A stretch of DNA of 64,000 bases from Auraticoccus monumenti (GCF_900101785.1 NZ_LT629688.1:1488001-1552000); one strand, 5' to 3'; shown: positions 49,683-58,849, counted from the first letter of the stretch. The notes: generated from the letters alone by a model not told the origin. A program made the numbers and translations.

Positions 49683-50954
49683 ATGAGGACAGCAACGAAG
49701 CTGGTCACGTGCCTGGCGACGGTGGGTGGCCTGCTGGCCAGCACCGCGTGCGGCGTGGGCGGCACGGCGTCACCGGGTGGGGAGGGTGGCGAGGGCGGCG
49801 TGGCCCTGCGGATGTCGGTGTGGACGGCGGACGAGAAGCAGCTCGCGCTCTTCGACTCGATCGCCGCGGAGTACACCGCCAGCCACCCCGAGGTCAGCAG
49901 CGTCACCTTCGAGTCGCTGCCCTTCGCCGACTACAACACCACCCTGTCGACCCAGATCGCCGGCGGCAGCGCCCCGGACCTGGCCTGGGTGGGCGACATC
50001 GCCGTCGACCTGATGGCCGCCGACGCCCTGGTACCGCTGACCGAGCCCTTCTCGACCGCCGAGGGCTACGACTACCCCGACATCCTGCCCAGCGTGACGC
50101 AGGGGTTCAGCAAGGACGGCGAGCTGTACGCCTACCCCTTCTCCAACAGCCCGTTCGCGATGTACGTCAACGCCGACCTGCTGGCCGAGGTGGGCGAGGA
50201 GGTGCCCGAGCAGCTGACCTGGGAGGAGGTCGAGCGGATCGGTGCCGAGGTCAGCGAGGAGACCGACGCGGAGGGCTTCGTCATCCGCGACTTCGAGTAC
50301 TCCTCGTGGATGAGCCTGGCCACCGTGTGGACGGGCTGGGGCGCCACCCCGTGGGAGGGGAGCACCTGCACGATGAACAGCCCGGAGATGACCGAGGCCT
50401 TCCAGTTCGTGCACGACGCGGCCTTCGAGTCCGGGGCCATGCCCGGCCCCGGCACCAGCGTGGACTTCTTCGCCGGCGACGCGGCCTTCACCACCGCCCA
50501 GGTCTCCCGGGCCGGTCTGATCGACGGCTCCTTCGAGTTCGAGATCCTGCCGCTGCCCGCCGGTCCGGTGGGGGAGTACGCGACCCTCGGCCAGGCCGGG
50601 ATGGGCGTGATCGCGTCCAGCGAGAACGTCGAGGAGGCCACCGACTTCCTCACCTTCATGACCAACCCCGAGAACTCCGCCAAGCTGGCCCAGTTCTTCC
50701 CGCCGCCGCGCAGCTCGCTGCTCAGCGGTGAGAAGCTGGCCGAGGTGAACACGGTGCTGTCGGCCGAGCAGCTGGACCGGGTCGTGGTGCAGGAGCTGCC
50801 GGAGGCCGTCTCGCCGCCGGTGCACACCGGTCAGGCCGAGATCGTGCAGACCGGCAAGGAGTCCCTGGACGCGATGTGGACCCCCGACGCCGACGTGAAG
50901 GCGGTCCTGGACAGCACCTGCACCGCCATCGAGCCGCTGCTGCAGGCGGAGTGA
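49683..50954 (+). CDS. ABC transporter carbohydrate-binding lipoprotein
   Basis: 423 residues from ATG 49683, with AGGAG upstream. Lipoprotein signal MRTATKLVTCLATVGGLLAS then TAC with Cys23, followed by a Gly/Ser linker. The mature part has the family 1 binding-protein pattern: VWTADEKQLALFDSIAAEY, GSAPDLAWVGDIAVDLMA, YAYPFSNSPFAMYVNADLL and ASSENVEEATDFLTFM. Should bind an oligosaccharide outside the membrane. Operon order: oxidoreductase, binding protein, two permeases, esterase. Confidence 0.92.
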   Translation: MRTATKLVTCLATVGGLLASTACGVGGTASPGGEGGEGGVALRMSVWTADEKQLALFDSIAAEYTASHPEVSSVTFESLPFADYNTTLSTQIAGGSAPDLAWVGDIAVDLMAADALVPLTEPFSTAEGYDYPDILPSVTQGFSKDGELYAYPFSNSPFAMYVNADLLAEVGEEVPEQLTWEEVERIGAEVSEETDAEGFVIRDFEYSSWMSLATVWTGWGATPWEGSTCTMNSPEMTEAFQFVHDAAFESGAMPGPGTSVDFFAGDAAFTTAQVSRAGLIDGSFEFEILPLPAGPVGEYATLGQAGMGVIASSENVEEATDFLTFMTNPENSAKLAQFFPPPRSSLLSGEKLAEVNTVLSAEQLDRVVVQELPEAVSPPVHTGQAEIVQTGKESLDAMWTPDADVKAVLDSTCTAIEPLLQAE

Positions 50955-50958
50955 CCGG

Positions 50959-51876
50959 GTGACCGTCCTGACCACCCCGCGCCCGGCGTCGACGAGGTGG
51001 ACCCTCCGACGCCGGGACGCGGTGGCCGGCTACCTCTTCGTGCTGCCGCAGCTGGTGGGGATCGTGGCGTTCGTGCTGGTGCCGGTCGTGATGGCGGTGT
51101 GGTTCAGCCTCAACGAGTGGAACGTGTTCTCCGGCAGCAGCACCTTCGTCGGCGGGGGCAACTACGCCGCGGTCCTGGCCGACCCCCGGATGCCCTCGGT
51201 GCTGGCCGCCACGGCCGTCTTCTCCACCGGTGTCGTGGTGCTCAACCTCGGGGTCGGCATGGCCCTGGCGGTGATGCTCAACCGCAGGATCCCCGGCGGG
51301 ACGGTCTTCCGCACGCTCTTCTTCTCCCCGGTGGTCATCTCGGTGGTCGCCTGGTCGCTGGTCTGGGGCTTCCTGCTGCAGGACAACGGCTCGATCAACG
51401 GCCTGCTGGCCGTGTTCGGCGTGCAGGGACCCAACTGGCTGCTGGGTGGCCCCACCGCGATGCTGTCGGTGGTGGTCACCCAGATGATCCGCAGCGTCGG
51501 GGTCAACATGGTGCTGTTCCTGGCCGCCCTGCAGGGGGTGCCGCGCGAGCTCTACGAGGCGGCCAGCATCGACGGCGCCGGCCGGGCGCGCACCTTCTGG
51601 CGGATCACGCTCCCGCTGATCTCCCCGACCCTGCTGCTGACCGCGATCCTCACCATCGTGGGTTCGCTGCAGGCCTTCGCGCAGGTCGCCGTCCTCACCG
51701 AGGGCGGTCCGGGGACGTCGACGACCGTCCTCGTCTACTACGTGTACCAGCAGGCCTTCCAGTTCAACGACCTCGGCTACGGCTCGACGCTGTCGCTGAT
51801 GCTGCTGACCTTCGTGCTGGTGCTGACCGTGGTGCAGTGGCAGCTGCGCCGGAAGTGGGTGTTCCATGAGCAGTGA
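50959..51876 (+). CDS. Carbohydrate ABC transporter permease (MalF/UgpA-type)
   Basis: 305 residues with six membrane helices. The EAA loop for ATPase contact is EAASIDGAGRARTFWRITLPLISP. The GTG start is four bases after the binding-protein stop. Its end overlaps the next permease by 11 bases. No ATPase gene is in the operon, so a shared MsmK-type ATPase encoded elsewhere must power it. Confidence 0.92.
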   Translation: MTVLTTPRPASTRWTLRRRDAVAGYLFVLPQLVGIVAFVLVPVVMAVWFSLNEWNVFSGSSTFVGGGNYAAVLADPRMPSVLAATAVFSTGVVVLNLGVGMALAVMLNRRIPGGTVFRTLFFSPVVISVVAWSLVWGFLLQDNGSINGLLAVFGVQGPNWLLGGPTAMLSVVVTQMIRSVGVNMVLFLAALQGVPRELYEAASIDGAGRARTFWRITLPLISPTLLLTAILTIVGSLQAFAQVAVLTEGGPGTSTTVLVYYVYQQAFQFNDLGYGSTLSLMLLTFVLVLTVVQWQLRRKWVFHEQ

Positions 51877-52804
51877 GACCAGCACCGTGACCACCGGGCC
51901 CCCGCCTCCCCCGGTGACCCCCGGGCCCTCGGCCGTCGGGGCCCCGGTCAGCCTGGCGCCCGGGAGGCGCCGTCCGGGTTCGTGGTGGCGGACGGCCCTG
52001 CTGGTGGTCGCGCTGACCGTGCTCGTGGTCCCGTTCGCGGTGCCGACGCTGTGGATGATCGCCTCGTCGTTCAAGCCGCTCAACGAGATCTTCGCCAACC
52101 CGCCGCGGCTGCTGCCGGTGGCCCCGACGCTGGACTCCTACCGGGAGGCGTTCGCCTTCCAGCCCTTCGCCCGCCAGTACGCCAACAGCCTCTACCTGGC
52201 CGTCACGGTCACCGTCATCACGCTGCTGGTCTCCAGCCTGGCCGGGTTCGCCTTCGCCCGGATCCCCTTCCCGGGGAAGAACGCGGTCTTCCTGGTGGTG
52301 CTGGTGGGTCTGCTGGTGCCGACCGAGGTGACGATCATCCCGCTGTTCCAGATGTTCCGGCAGCTGGGCCTGGTGAACACGCACGTGCCGCTGATCGTGG
52401 TCCCGGCCTTCGGTGCCTCCGCGGTGCTGGCCACGTTCATCATGCGCCAGTTCTTCCTGGCGCTGCCGGTCGAGCTGGAGGAGGCCGCGCGGCTGGACGG
52501 TCTGGGCCGGTTGGGGATGTGGTGGCGCATCTTCCTGCCGCTGGCCCGCCCGGCGCTCTCGGCGGTCACCATCCTGACCTTCCTCGGCTCCTGGAACATG
52601 TACCTGGAGCCGACGGTCTACCTGACCACGCCGGAGCTGTTCACCCTGCCGCAGGCGCTGACCCGCTACACCGACGCCTACGGTGGCGAGATGTGGGACA
52701 CCCAGCTCGCGGCGGCCACCATGACGGTGGTGCCGGTGCTGGTGGTCTTCCTGCTGGCCCAGCGCCAGTTCGTCGAGGGCCTGGCCCACTCCGGGCTCAG
52801 GTAG
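51866..52804 (+). CDS. Carbohydrate ABC transporter permease (MalG/UgpE-type)
   Basis: 312 residues. A Pro/Thr-rich cytosolic N-terminus precedes six helices. The EAA loop is EEAARLDGLGRLGMWWRIFLPLARP. PTLWMIASSFKPLNEIFANPP and TEVTIIPLFQMFRQLGLVNTH are typical of MalG-like permeases. It overlaps the first permease by 11 bases. Confidence 0.92.
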   Translation: MSSETSTVTTGPPPPPVTPGPSAVGAPVSLAPGRRRPGSWWRTALLVVALTVLVVPFAVPTLWMIASSFKPLNEIFANPPRLLPVAPTLDSYREAFAFQPFARQYANSLYLAVTVTVITLLVSSLAGFAFARIPFPGKNAVFLVVLVGLLVPTEVTIIPLFQMFRQLGLVNTHVPLIVVPAFGASAVLATFIMRQFFLALPVELEEAARLDGLGRLGMWWRIFLPLARPALSAVTILTFLGSWNMYLEPTVYLTTPELFTLPQALTRYTDAYGGEMWDTQLAAATMTVVPVLVVFLLAQRQFVEGLAHSGLR

Positions 52805-52827
52805 CCGCCTGACCGCAGAGGAGGACC

Positions 52828-53805
52828 GTGTACACCGACATGCCGCTGGCGGCGCTGCGCGAGCACCGCAGCACCGTGCAGACACCGGAGGACTTCGAGG
52901 AGTTCTGGACGTCCACGCTGGCCTCGGCCCGGGCCGCGGCCCGACCGGCCGAGGTGCGTCCGGTGGCCACCGTGCTCCGCGACGTCACGGTGCTCGACGT
53001 CGAGCTCAGCGGCTTCGCCGGGGACCGCGTCCGCGGCTGGCTGCTGCTGCCGCCGGGGGCGGGCCCGGAGGCGCCGGTACCCGGGGTGGTGGAGTACCTG
53101 GGCTACGGCGCCGGGAGGGGCAACCCGCTGGAGCACCTCAGCGTCACCGCGGCCGGGTACGCCCACCTGGTGATGGACACCCGCGGCCAGGGGGCCGGCC
53201 GGCTCCAGGGCCCGGGGGTGACAGGTGACCCCCACCCGAGCGGGCCGGCCTACCCGGGAGTGCTGACCCGTGGCATCGAGTCCCCGGAGAGCTGCTACTA
53301 CCGCCGGCTGTTCACCGACGCGGTGCTCGCCGTCGACGTGCTGGCCGACCACCCGGCGGTGGACGCGACCCGGCTGGCGGTGCAGGGAGGGTCGCAGGGC
53401 GGGGCGACCGCGCAGGCGGTGGCCGCGCTGCGGGACGACCTCACCGCGTGCTTCGCCTGGGTGCCGTTCCTCAGCGACGTGGCCCGGGCCATCACCATCA
53501 CCGACCAGACGCCCTACGTCGAGCTGGCCCGCTACCTGTCCAGCCAGCGCACCATGGTCGAGGCCGTCACGCGGACGCTGGCCTACGTCGACGGGGTCGT
53601 CTTCGCCAGCACCTCCCGCACCCCGACCTGGTACTCGGTGGGGCTGATGGACCCCGTCTGCCCGCCGTCGACGGTCTTCGCGAGCCACAACGCCCACCCC
53701 GGGCCTAAGGAGATCGCCGTCTGGCCCTTCAACGGCCACGAGGGCGGCGGCGTGGAGGACCGGGCCGCCGCCCTCACCGTGCTGGCGGGACTGTTCGCGC
53801 GCTGA
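52828..53805 (+). CDS. CE7-type acetylxylan esterase/cephalosporin-C deacetylase-like
   Basis: 325 residues, no signal peptide. The Ser nucleophile is in VQGGSQGGATAQAVAAL, the Asp in GLMDPVCPPSTVFASHN, and the His in FNGHEGGG; GYGAGRGNP and DTRGQGAG are typical CE7 blocks. CE7 enzymes deacetylate short xylo-oligosaccharides in the cytosol. As the last gene of the operon it should remove acetyl groups from imported oligosaccharides. The next gene is convergent only two bases away. Confidence 0.9.
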   Translation: MYTDMPLAALREHRSTVQTPEDFEEFWTSTLASARAAARPAEVRPVATVLRDVTVLDVELSGFAGDRVRGWLLLPPGAGPEAPVPGVVEYLGYGAGRGNPLEHLSVTAAGYAHLVMDTRGQGAGRLQGPGVTGDPHPSGPAYPGVLTRGIESPESCYYRRLFTDAVLAVDVLADHPAVDATRLAVQGGSQGGATAQAVAALRDDLTACFAWVPFLSDVARAITITDQTPYVELARYLSSQRTMVEAVTRTLAYVDGVVFASTSRTPTWYSVGLMDPVCPPSTVFASHNAHPGPKEIAVWPFNGHEGGGVEDRAAALTVLAGLFAR

Positions 53806-53807
53806 GG

Positions 53808-54983
53808 TCAGCCGTGAGGCCGGAAGACGGCGCGGACGCAGCCGTCCTCCTTGTCCTTGAACATCTGGTAGCCCTTCGGGCCGTCCTCCAGCGGCATCAC
53901 GTGGGTGGCCAGGTGGGACGTCTGCAGCGTCCCGGCCGCCATCCGCTCGAGGATCTCGGGGATGTAGCGCTGCCCGTGCATCTGCGCCCCGCGCAGGGTC
54001 AGCCCCTTGTTCATCACCGCGCCGATCGGGAACTTGTCCGCCAGCGCGCCGAAGACGCCGAGGGTGAAGACGGTGCCTCCCTTGCGGCAGGCGTGGATGG
54101 CCTCGCGGAGCGCGTTCGGGCGCTCGGTCTGCAGCCGCAGCTGCTGCTTGACCTGGTCGTAGAGGTAGGCGGGACCGGTGCCGTGCGCCTCCATCCCCAC
54201 CGCCTCGATGCAGACGTCGGGGCCCCGGCCGCCGCTGAGCTCCCGCAGCTCCGCGCCGATGTCGGTCTCCTCGTAGTTGAGCGTCTCCGCGCCGACGTGC
54301 TGCTCGGCCTGCCGCAGCCGGTTGGCGAGGCGGTCGATGACCACGACCCGCTCGGCGCCGCGGGTCCAGGCCGCGGCCGCCGCCATCTGGCCGACGCCGC
54401 CGGCGCCCCAGACGGCGACCACGTCACCGGGACGCACCTCGCCCAGGTCGGCCCCGGTCCAGCCGGTGGGGGCCGCGTCGGAGGCGAACAGCGCCGTCAT
54501 GTCGTCCACGCCGTCGGGCACTGGGAACGCGCCGTGGTCGGCGTAGGGGACGCGGACGTACTGCGCGTGGCTGCCGGCGTGACCGCCCATGGCGTGGGAG
54601 TAGCCGAAGCAGCCGCCGGGGGCGAAGCCCCACAGCGCCTCGGTGATCGCCGGGTTGGGGTTGCCGTTGTCGCACAGCGAGAACAGCTGCTGCGTGCAGT
54701 ACCAGCAGCGTCCGCAGCTGACGAAGGAGCAGACGACCACCCGGTCACCGACCCGGTGCTTGCGGACGGCGGTCCCCACCTCGACGACCTCGCCGACGAA
54801 CTCGTGGCCCATCACGTCACCGGCCCGCATGAACGGGATGTAGCCGCCGATCAGGTGCAGGTCCGAGCCGCAGCTGGTGGTCAGCGTCACCTTGAGGACG
54901 ACGTCCTCGGCGTTGAGGATCCGCGGGTCCTCGACCGTCTCCACCGACGTCTCGTTGACCCCGGTCCAGCACAGCGCCCTCAC
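53808..54983 (-). CDS. Zinc-dependent alcohol dehydrogenase (formaldehyde dehydrogenase-like)
   Basis: 391 residues, medium-chain family. Catalytic zinc Cys in TTSCGSDLHLIGG and the His-Glu of MGHEFVGEV; structural zinc Cys in CGRCWYCTQQLFSLC; nucleotide motif VVAVWGAGGVGQMAAAAA. The long insert and KPRHVMPLEDGPKGYQMFK-like end resemble glutathione-independent formaldehyde dehydrogenases. It overlaps the SRPBCC-like gene in GTGA. Substrate is uncertain. Confidence 0.85.
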   Translation of the reverse strand: MRALCWTGVNETSVETVEDPRILNAEDVVLKVTLTTSCGSDLHLIGGYIPFMRAGDVMGHEFVGEVVEVGTAVRKHRVGDRVVVCSFVSCGRCWYCTQQLFSLCDNGNPNPAITEALWGFAPGGCFGYSHAMGGHAGSHAQYVRVPYADHGAFPVPDGVDDMTALFASDAAPTGWTGADLGEVRPGDVVAVWGAGGVGQMAAAAAWTRGAERVVVIDRLANRLRQAEQHVGAETLNYEETDIGAELRELSGGRGPDVCIEAVGMEAHGTGPAYLYDQVKQQLRLQTERPNALREAIHACRKGGTVFTLGVFGALADKFPIGAVMNKGLTLRGAQMHGQRYIPEILERMAAGTLQTSHLATHVMPLEDGPKGYQMFKDKEDGCVRAVFRPHG

Positions 54984-55456
54984 AGCCGTCCCTCCTCGTC
55001 CGCCCGCTCCGTGACCTTCTCCAGCAGCGCACCGCCCGGGGTGGCGCTGCGCGGGCCGTGCGGGGCCGGGTCGACCACCAGCACCTCACCGACCTCCAGC
55101 AGCTGCTTGCTGTGCCGCAGCGCGGAGCGCAGCTCCTGCTGGGGCGCGTCGCCGCCGAGCCGGCGGGCCGCACCGGCCAGCCCGCCGCGCGGGGGCTGAC
55201 GCAGGCGGGCGGCGATCTCGGTGCCCTTGTCCCCCGGGGCCGGGCGCACCACGACCTCGATGCGGTCGCCGAGCCCGGCCAGCGGCGCGGGCAGGCGTCC
55301 GCCCGGAGCCACCTCCTCCTGGGGCAGGTGGACGGAGACCACCAGCCACCGCTCCCTGGACGTCCCGCCCTCGGCGGAGGGGGACCTGACCGCACCCAGC
55401 ACCCGCCGCAGCACCACCCCACCGGCACCCACGACGCCGTTCACGACCTTGTGCAT
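54980..55456 (-). CDS. Shortened SRPBCC-like protein
   Basis: 158 residues from ATG 55456 with AGGAGG upstream; the longer frame is non-coding. RERWLVVSVHLPQEEV looks like the first SRPBCC strand and VVVRPAPGDKGTEIAARL plus the helix QELRSALRHSKQLLEVGEV looks like the last strand and C-terminal helix. The usual middle of the fold (about 70 residues) seems to be missing or extremely short, so the ligand pocket may be lost. The function is unknown; it is co-translated with the alcohol dehydrogenase. Confidence 0.65.
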   Translation of the reverse strand: MHKVVNGVVGAGGVVLRRVLGAVRSPSAEGGTSRERWLVVSVHLPQEEVAPGGRLPAPLAGLGDRIEVVVRPAPGDKGTEIAARLRQPPRGGLAGAARRLGGDAPQQELRSALRHSKQLLEVGEVLVVDPAPHGPRSATPGGALLEKVTERADEEGRL

Positions 55457-55535
55457 CCGCCCACCCCTCCTCGTCCTGGCCTGGACCCGCAGGTACCCGG
55501 TGCGGGGGCGGCGAACCGGGTCCGGTCGCGTCAGC

Positions 55536-55569
55536 ACCGCCCACCCGCGTGGACCTGCGGGTGGGCGGT
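55536..55569. terminator. Strong hairpin between the beta-helix and SRPBCC genes
   Basis: ACCGCCCACCCGC, loop GTGGACCT, then its exact complement: a 13-bp stem. It lies downstream of the beta-helix gene (minus strand, ends 55611), 42 bases after its stop, but has no U-tract. Probable terminator. Confidence 0.65.
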
Positions 55570-55610
55570 GGGGTGGGGTGGGGGGTGGGTGACGCGGGGG
55601 AGGGGTGCCG

Positions 55611-57065
55611 TCAGCTGGCGATCACCACGCGACGGCCGCCGGGGAAGACGGCGACCTTCTCCCAGCGTCCCTCGGCGACCTCCTCCCAGCCCTCGTTGAC
55701 GCCGGACTCCGGGGCGGGCACCTGGGCCACGGCACGGTGGTGGCTGGTGAAGCCGCGGTGGTCCTCCGTGCGGTCACCGGGGAGCTCGATGGAGGAGCGG
55801 TACCCGCGGTCGACCACCAGGTCGGTGGGCACCCGGCCGTTGTTGAGCTCCAGGGTCGGGTGGATCAGGCGGGTGCTGCGGGCGTCGGTGCCCAGCTCGA
55901 CGGCCAGCTGCTCGGGGTACTTGGTGACCACACCGAAGTAGCCGCCCACGACCGTCAGGTTGCGGACGTGGAAGTCCGGCCCCTCCTCGCGCAGCCCGAC
56001 ACCCAGGCAGTGCGCCCCCGAGGTCGGGAAGAAGTTGGGGTTGACGATCAGGTGGCTGATGCCGGCCTCGATCAGGATCTCGTGGCTGCCCCTGGAGCCC
56101 TCGGAGCGGAAGTTGATCAGCGTCAGACCCGAGTTCACCGACCGCCGGTTCTCGTTGCGCACCGACTGCAGGCCGACGGTGCCGCCGATGGCCTGGCAGT
56201 CCAGCAGCGTCATGTTGGTCGGGGCCAGCAGGAACCCGCCGAGCGTGGGGGAGATCGCCTCCACGTTGGTCATCGAGCCGCCGATGGAGGCCTTGGTCGA
56301 GTCCTCGACGCCCCAGCGTCCCGGGGCCACGATCTTGATCCGGTCCCAGGAGTTGGCGTAGGAGTACTCGTCGTCGAGACCGGAGACGAAGGTGGCCCGC
56401 TCGCGGAAGATGCCCGAGCCGCCGGTGCGCTGGATCCACAGGTTGCGGAACTCGCAGTTCACCAGTGAGCGGAGGTAGAGGCCGTGCCCGCCACCGGGGG
56501 TGCCCTGCAGCTGCAGGTCGGCCAGGGTGACGCCGGTGGCCTTGTTGTTGTTAGCCGGACCCGCCTTGTCGCCCACGTGGCCGGAGACCGTGACGATGTC
56601 GGCCGTGGAGCCCGGCAGCTGGTTGATGCGGGTCTGCCGCATGCCCGCCCCGGTGATCTTCGGGCCGGCGTAGCCGTAGGGCAGCCCGTTCTCGTTCTGG
56701 GTCGGGAAGCCGCGGTAGTCCACCGACAGCCCGCGCACCCAGATGTCGCCGGCCGGGAGCACCACCTGCCCGCCGTCGGCGCTCATCGCCTTGTCGATCA
56801 CGGCCTGCAGGGCGTCGGTGTTGTCCGCGCCGGGGGTGTAGTCGAACCCGAACTCGCGGTCCAGCGGTGAGAGCGGGGCGTCGACGACCCGGATGCGTCC
56901 GGGCCGTCGCGGCGGCTCGGCCGCAGCCGGGCGGGCGGCGCCCAGGGCCACCCCGGTGCCGACCACGGCCGCGGCGGCGAGGGCCGAGGCCCTGAGGAGG
57001 TCGCGCCGGGGCGAGCCGACGGCCCGCCCGTCGTCGGTGGGGATGGTGGGAGCGTTCTGGTCCAT
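55611..57065 (-). CDS. Tat-exported right-handed beta-helix protein (pectate-lyase-like fold)
   Basis: 484 residues. Twin-arginine signal SPRRDLLRASALAAAAVVGTG with cleavage near AAA. ADNTDALQAVIDKAMSADGGQVVLPAG is the N-terminal cap typical of pectate lyase/polygalacturonase-like proteins. Following repeats (VTLADLQLQG, CEFRNLWIQRTGGSGIF, MTLLDCQAIGGTVGLQS, LTLINFRSEG) fit a parallel beta-helix. No canonical GH28 catalytic motif is seen. It could bind or cut an acidic plant or microbial polysaccharide. Divergent from the lacI gene. Confidence 0.8.
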   Translation of the reverse strand: MDQNAPTIPTDDGRAVGSPRRDLLRASALAAAAVVGTGVALGAARPAAAEPPRRPGRIRVVDAPLSPLDREFGFDYTPGADNTDALQAVIDKAMSADGGQVVLPAGDIWVRGLSVDYRGFPTQNENGLPYGYAGPKITGAGMRQTRINQLPGSTADIVTVSGHVGDKAGPANNNKATGVTLADLQLQGTPGGGHGLYLRSLVNCEFRNLWIQRTGGSGIFRERATFVSGLDDEYSYANSWDRIKIVAPGRWGVEDSTKASIGGSMTNVEAISPTLGGFLLAPTNMTLLDCQAIGGTVGLQSVRNENRRSVNSGLTLINFRSEGSRGSHEILIEAGISHLIVNPNFFPTSGAHCLGVGLREEGPDFHVRNLTVVGGYFGVVTKYPEQLAVELGTDARSTRLIHPTLELNNGRVPTDLVVDRGYRSSIELPGDRTEDHRGFTSHHRAVAQVPAPESGVNEGWEEVAEGRWEKVAVFPGGRRVVIAS

Positions 57066-57130
57066 GCTGGTGACCTTTCCTCGTTGACTGATCGCCGGAT
57101 ACCGTGACGGTAGCCTCGGAAGCGCCCGCG

Positions 57131-57163
57131 TTTCCAGACGTAATACCTATTTGCAGACGAACT
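57131..57163. promoter_or_regulatory. Direct repeat in the beta-helix/lacI divergent gap
   Basis: TTTCCAGACGTAAT at 57131-57144 and TTTGCAGACGAACT at 57150-57163. They share TTTnCAGACGnA and start 19 bp apart, so both lie on the same face of the helix roughly two turns apart. They are candidate sites for the LacI-family repressor. Confidence 0.5.
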
Positions 57164-57178
57164 GCCGGAGGAGGTGGG

Positions 57179-58192
57179 ATGCCCAGGGTCACCCAGAAGG
57201 ACATCGCGCGGCTGGCCGGCGTGAGCCAGACCACCGTCTCCTTCGTGCTCAACGAGCGCGAGGAGAACCTCAGCCGGGTGCCGGCCGAGACCCGGGCGCG
57301 GGTGCTGCGGGTGATCCAGGAGACCGGCTACGTCGCGGACCCGATCGCCCGGAGGCTGCGCCTGGGTGGCACCCGGATGATCGGCGTGTACACCTTCGAG
57401 GCGCTGTTCCCGGCCGAGCGCGAGGACTTCTTCTTCCCGGTGCTGGCCGGCATCGAGGCCGAGGCGCAACGGCGCGACCACGACCTGCTGCTCCTCACCG
57501 GTGGTCGCTCCGACGGGCGACCCGCGGGCCTGGCCAACGGGTCCACCCGGCTCCGGCTGGCCGACGCGTGCATCCTGCTCGGTCAGTACGTCCCGGTCGC
57601 GGACCTGGAGCACCTGATCGGCGTGGGCTACCCCTTCGTCTCGGTCGGGCGCCGCGACGACGTCTCCGCCGGCCCGGTGCCGTGGGTGGCCGCCGACTAC
57701 GCCACCGCGGTGGCGGACCTGGTCGGGCGGGCGCGGGCGCAGGGGCACCAGCGCTTCGCCTACCTGGGCTACGGGCGCGGGGCCGTGTCCTACGTCGACC
57801 GGCTGGCCGGCTTCCACCGGGCGGTGCCCGGGGGGATGGTGGTGGAGCCGGTGGGGGACCCCCAGGAGTGGTGCGAGCGGCTGCTCGGGCAGGGGGTGAC
57901 GGCGGTGCTGGCCGAGCAGGCCGAGCAGGTGGACAAGCTGCTGCGCGCCCTGGCGACGCGTGGGCTGCAGGTGCCGGACGACCTCTCGCTGATCAGCCTG
58001 TCCGGGTCCCCCGAGCTCGACGGGGACGTCGCCGGCTTCACCCTGCCCCGTCGCGAGATGGGCGCCCGTGCGCTGGTGGTGCTGACCGAGGGCCGGGACG
58101 TCTCACCGACGCGTCCGGACGGGTCGGTGGTCCAGGAGCTGCTCGGCTGCAGCCACCGTCCGGGCCGGACCCTGGCTGCGCCGCCGGTCTGA
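57179..58192 (+). CDS. LacI family transcriptional regulator
   Basis: 337 residues from ATG 57179 with GGAGGAGG six to seven bases upstream. Helix-turn-helix TQKDIARLAGVSQTTVSFVLN followed by the hinge-like region (ARRLRLGGTRMIGV). The effector domain is periplasmic-binding-protein-like (HDLLLLTGGRSDG, WVAADYATAVADLV, DLSLISLSGSPEL). It faces the beta-helix gene and is the nearest LacI protein to the carbohydrate operon, so one or both are likely targets. Confidence 0.9.
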   Translation: MPRVTQKDIARLAGVSQTTVSFVLNEREENLSRVPAETRARVLRVIQETGYVADPIARRLRLGGTRMIGVYTFEALFPAEREDFFFPVLAGIEAEAQRRDHDLLLLTGGRSDGRPAGLANGSTRLRLADACILLGQYVPVADLEHLIGVGYPFVSVGRRDDVSAGPVPWVAADYATAVADLVGRARAQGHQRFAYLGYGRGAVSYVDRLAGFHRAVPGGMVVEPVGDPQEWCERLLGQGVTAVLAEQAEQVDKLLRALATRGLQVPDDLSLISLSGSPELDGDVAGFTLPRREMGARALVVLTEGRDVSPTRPDGSVVQELLGCSHRPGRTLAAPPV

Positions 58193-58228
58193 CGGGCACC
58201 GCCGCGGTGCGCCGGCGGGATGGCGCGC

Positions 58229-58849
58229 TCAGCCGATGTCGGCGTAGAGCGCGAGGTGGGCGCGGACCTCGGCGGCGAGGTCGACCGCGTCGGGCTCGAG
58301 CAGGAACTGCAGGGTCAGGCCCTCCCGCACGGCGGACAGGTGCAGCGCGGCGACCTCCGGCGGCACGCTCCCGTGGTAGCGACCACGCTCGGCCAGGTCC
58401 TGCAGGGCGCTGGTGAGGCGCTCGCGCACCTCACGGAACCAGCGCACGTAGTACCCGTGCGCCGGGTTGGTCGGTGAGGTGGCCTCGGCGCAGAGCCGGT
58501 AGAACATGCGCATCCGGGCGACGTCGCGGACGTCGCGCTCGGCCACCCCCATCAGACCGCGGAAGAACTCCAGGCTGTCGCCGCTCTCCAACCGGTGGTC
58601 GGTGGCCGTGTCGGCCAGGTCGTGGTCGAGGACGGCCTCGAGCAGGGCGGTCTTGTCGGGGAAGTGGTGCAGCAGCCCCTGGTGCGTGATCCCGGCGCGC
58701 GAGGCGATGTCCCGCAGCGAGGAGCCCTGGTAGCCGGACTCGCCGAACGCCTCCTGGGCCGCGGTCAGGATCTGGTGACGGCGCAGCTCGGTGGCCGCTG
58801 CCCGGACGCGCGGCCTGCGCTTCACGGGCACGTCGTCGGTGAGCGGCAC
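58229..58849 (-). CDS. TetR family transcriptional regulator
   Basis: 206 residues from GTG 58849. Helix-turn-helix ILTAAQEAFGESGYQGSSLRDIASRAGITHQGLLHHFPDK-type, with the C-terminal ligand domain (WFREVRERLTSALQDLA). Divergent from the GH3-PA14 gene; a perfect 10-bp inverted repeat lies between them. It is likely to repress that glucosidase and itself. Confidence 0.9.
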   Translation of the reverse strand: MPLTDDVPVKRRPRVRAAATELRRHQILTAAQEAFGESGYQGSSLRDIASRAGITHQGLLHHFPDKTALLEAVLDHDLADTATDHRLESGDSLEFFRGLMGVAERDVRDVARMRMFYRLCAEATSPTNPAHGYYVRWFREVRERLTSALQDLAERGRYHGSVPPEVAALHLSAVREGLTLQFLLEPDAVDLAAEVRAHLALYADIG

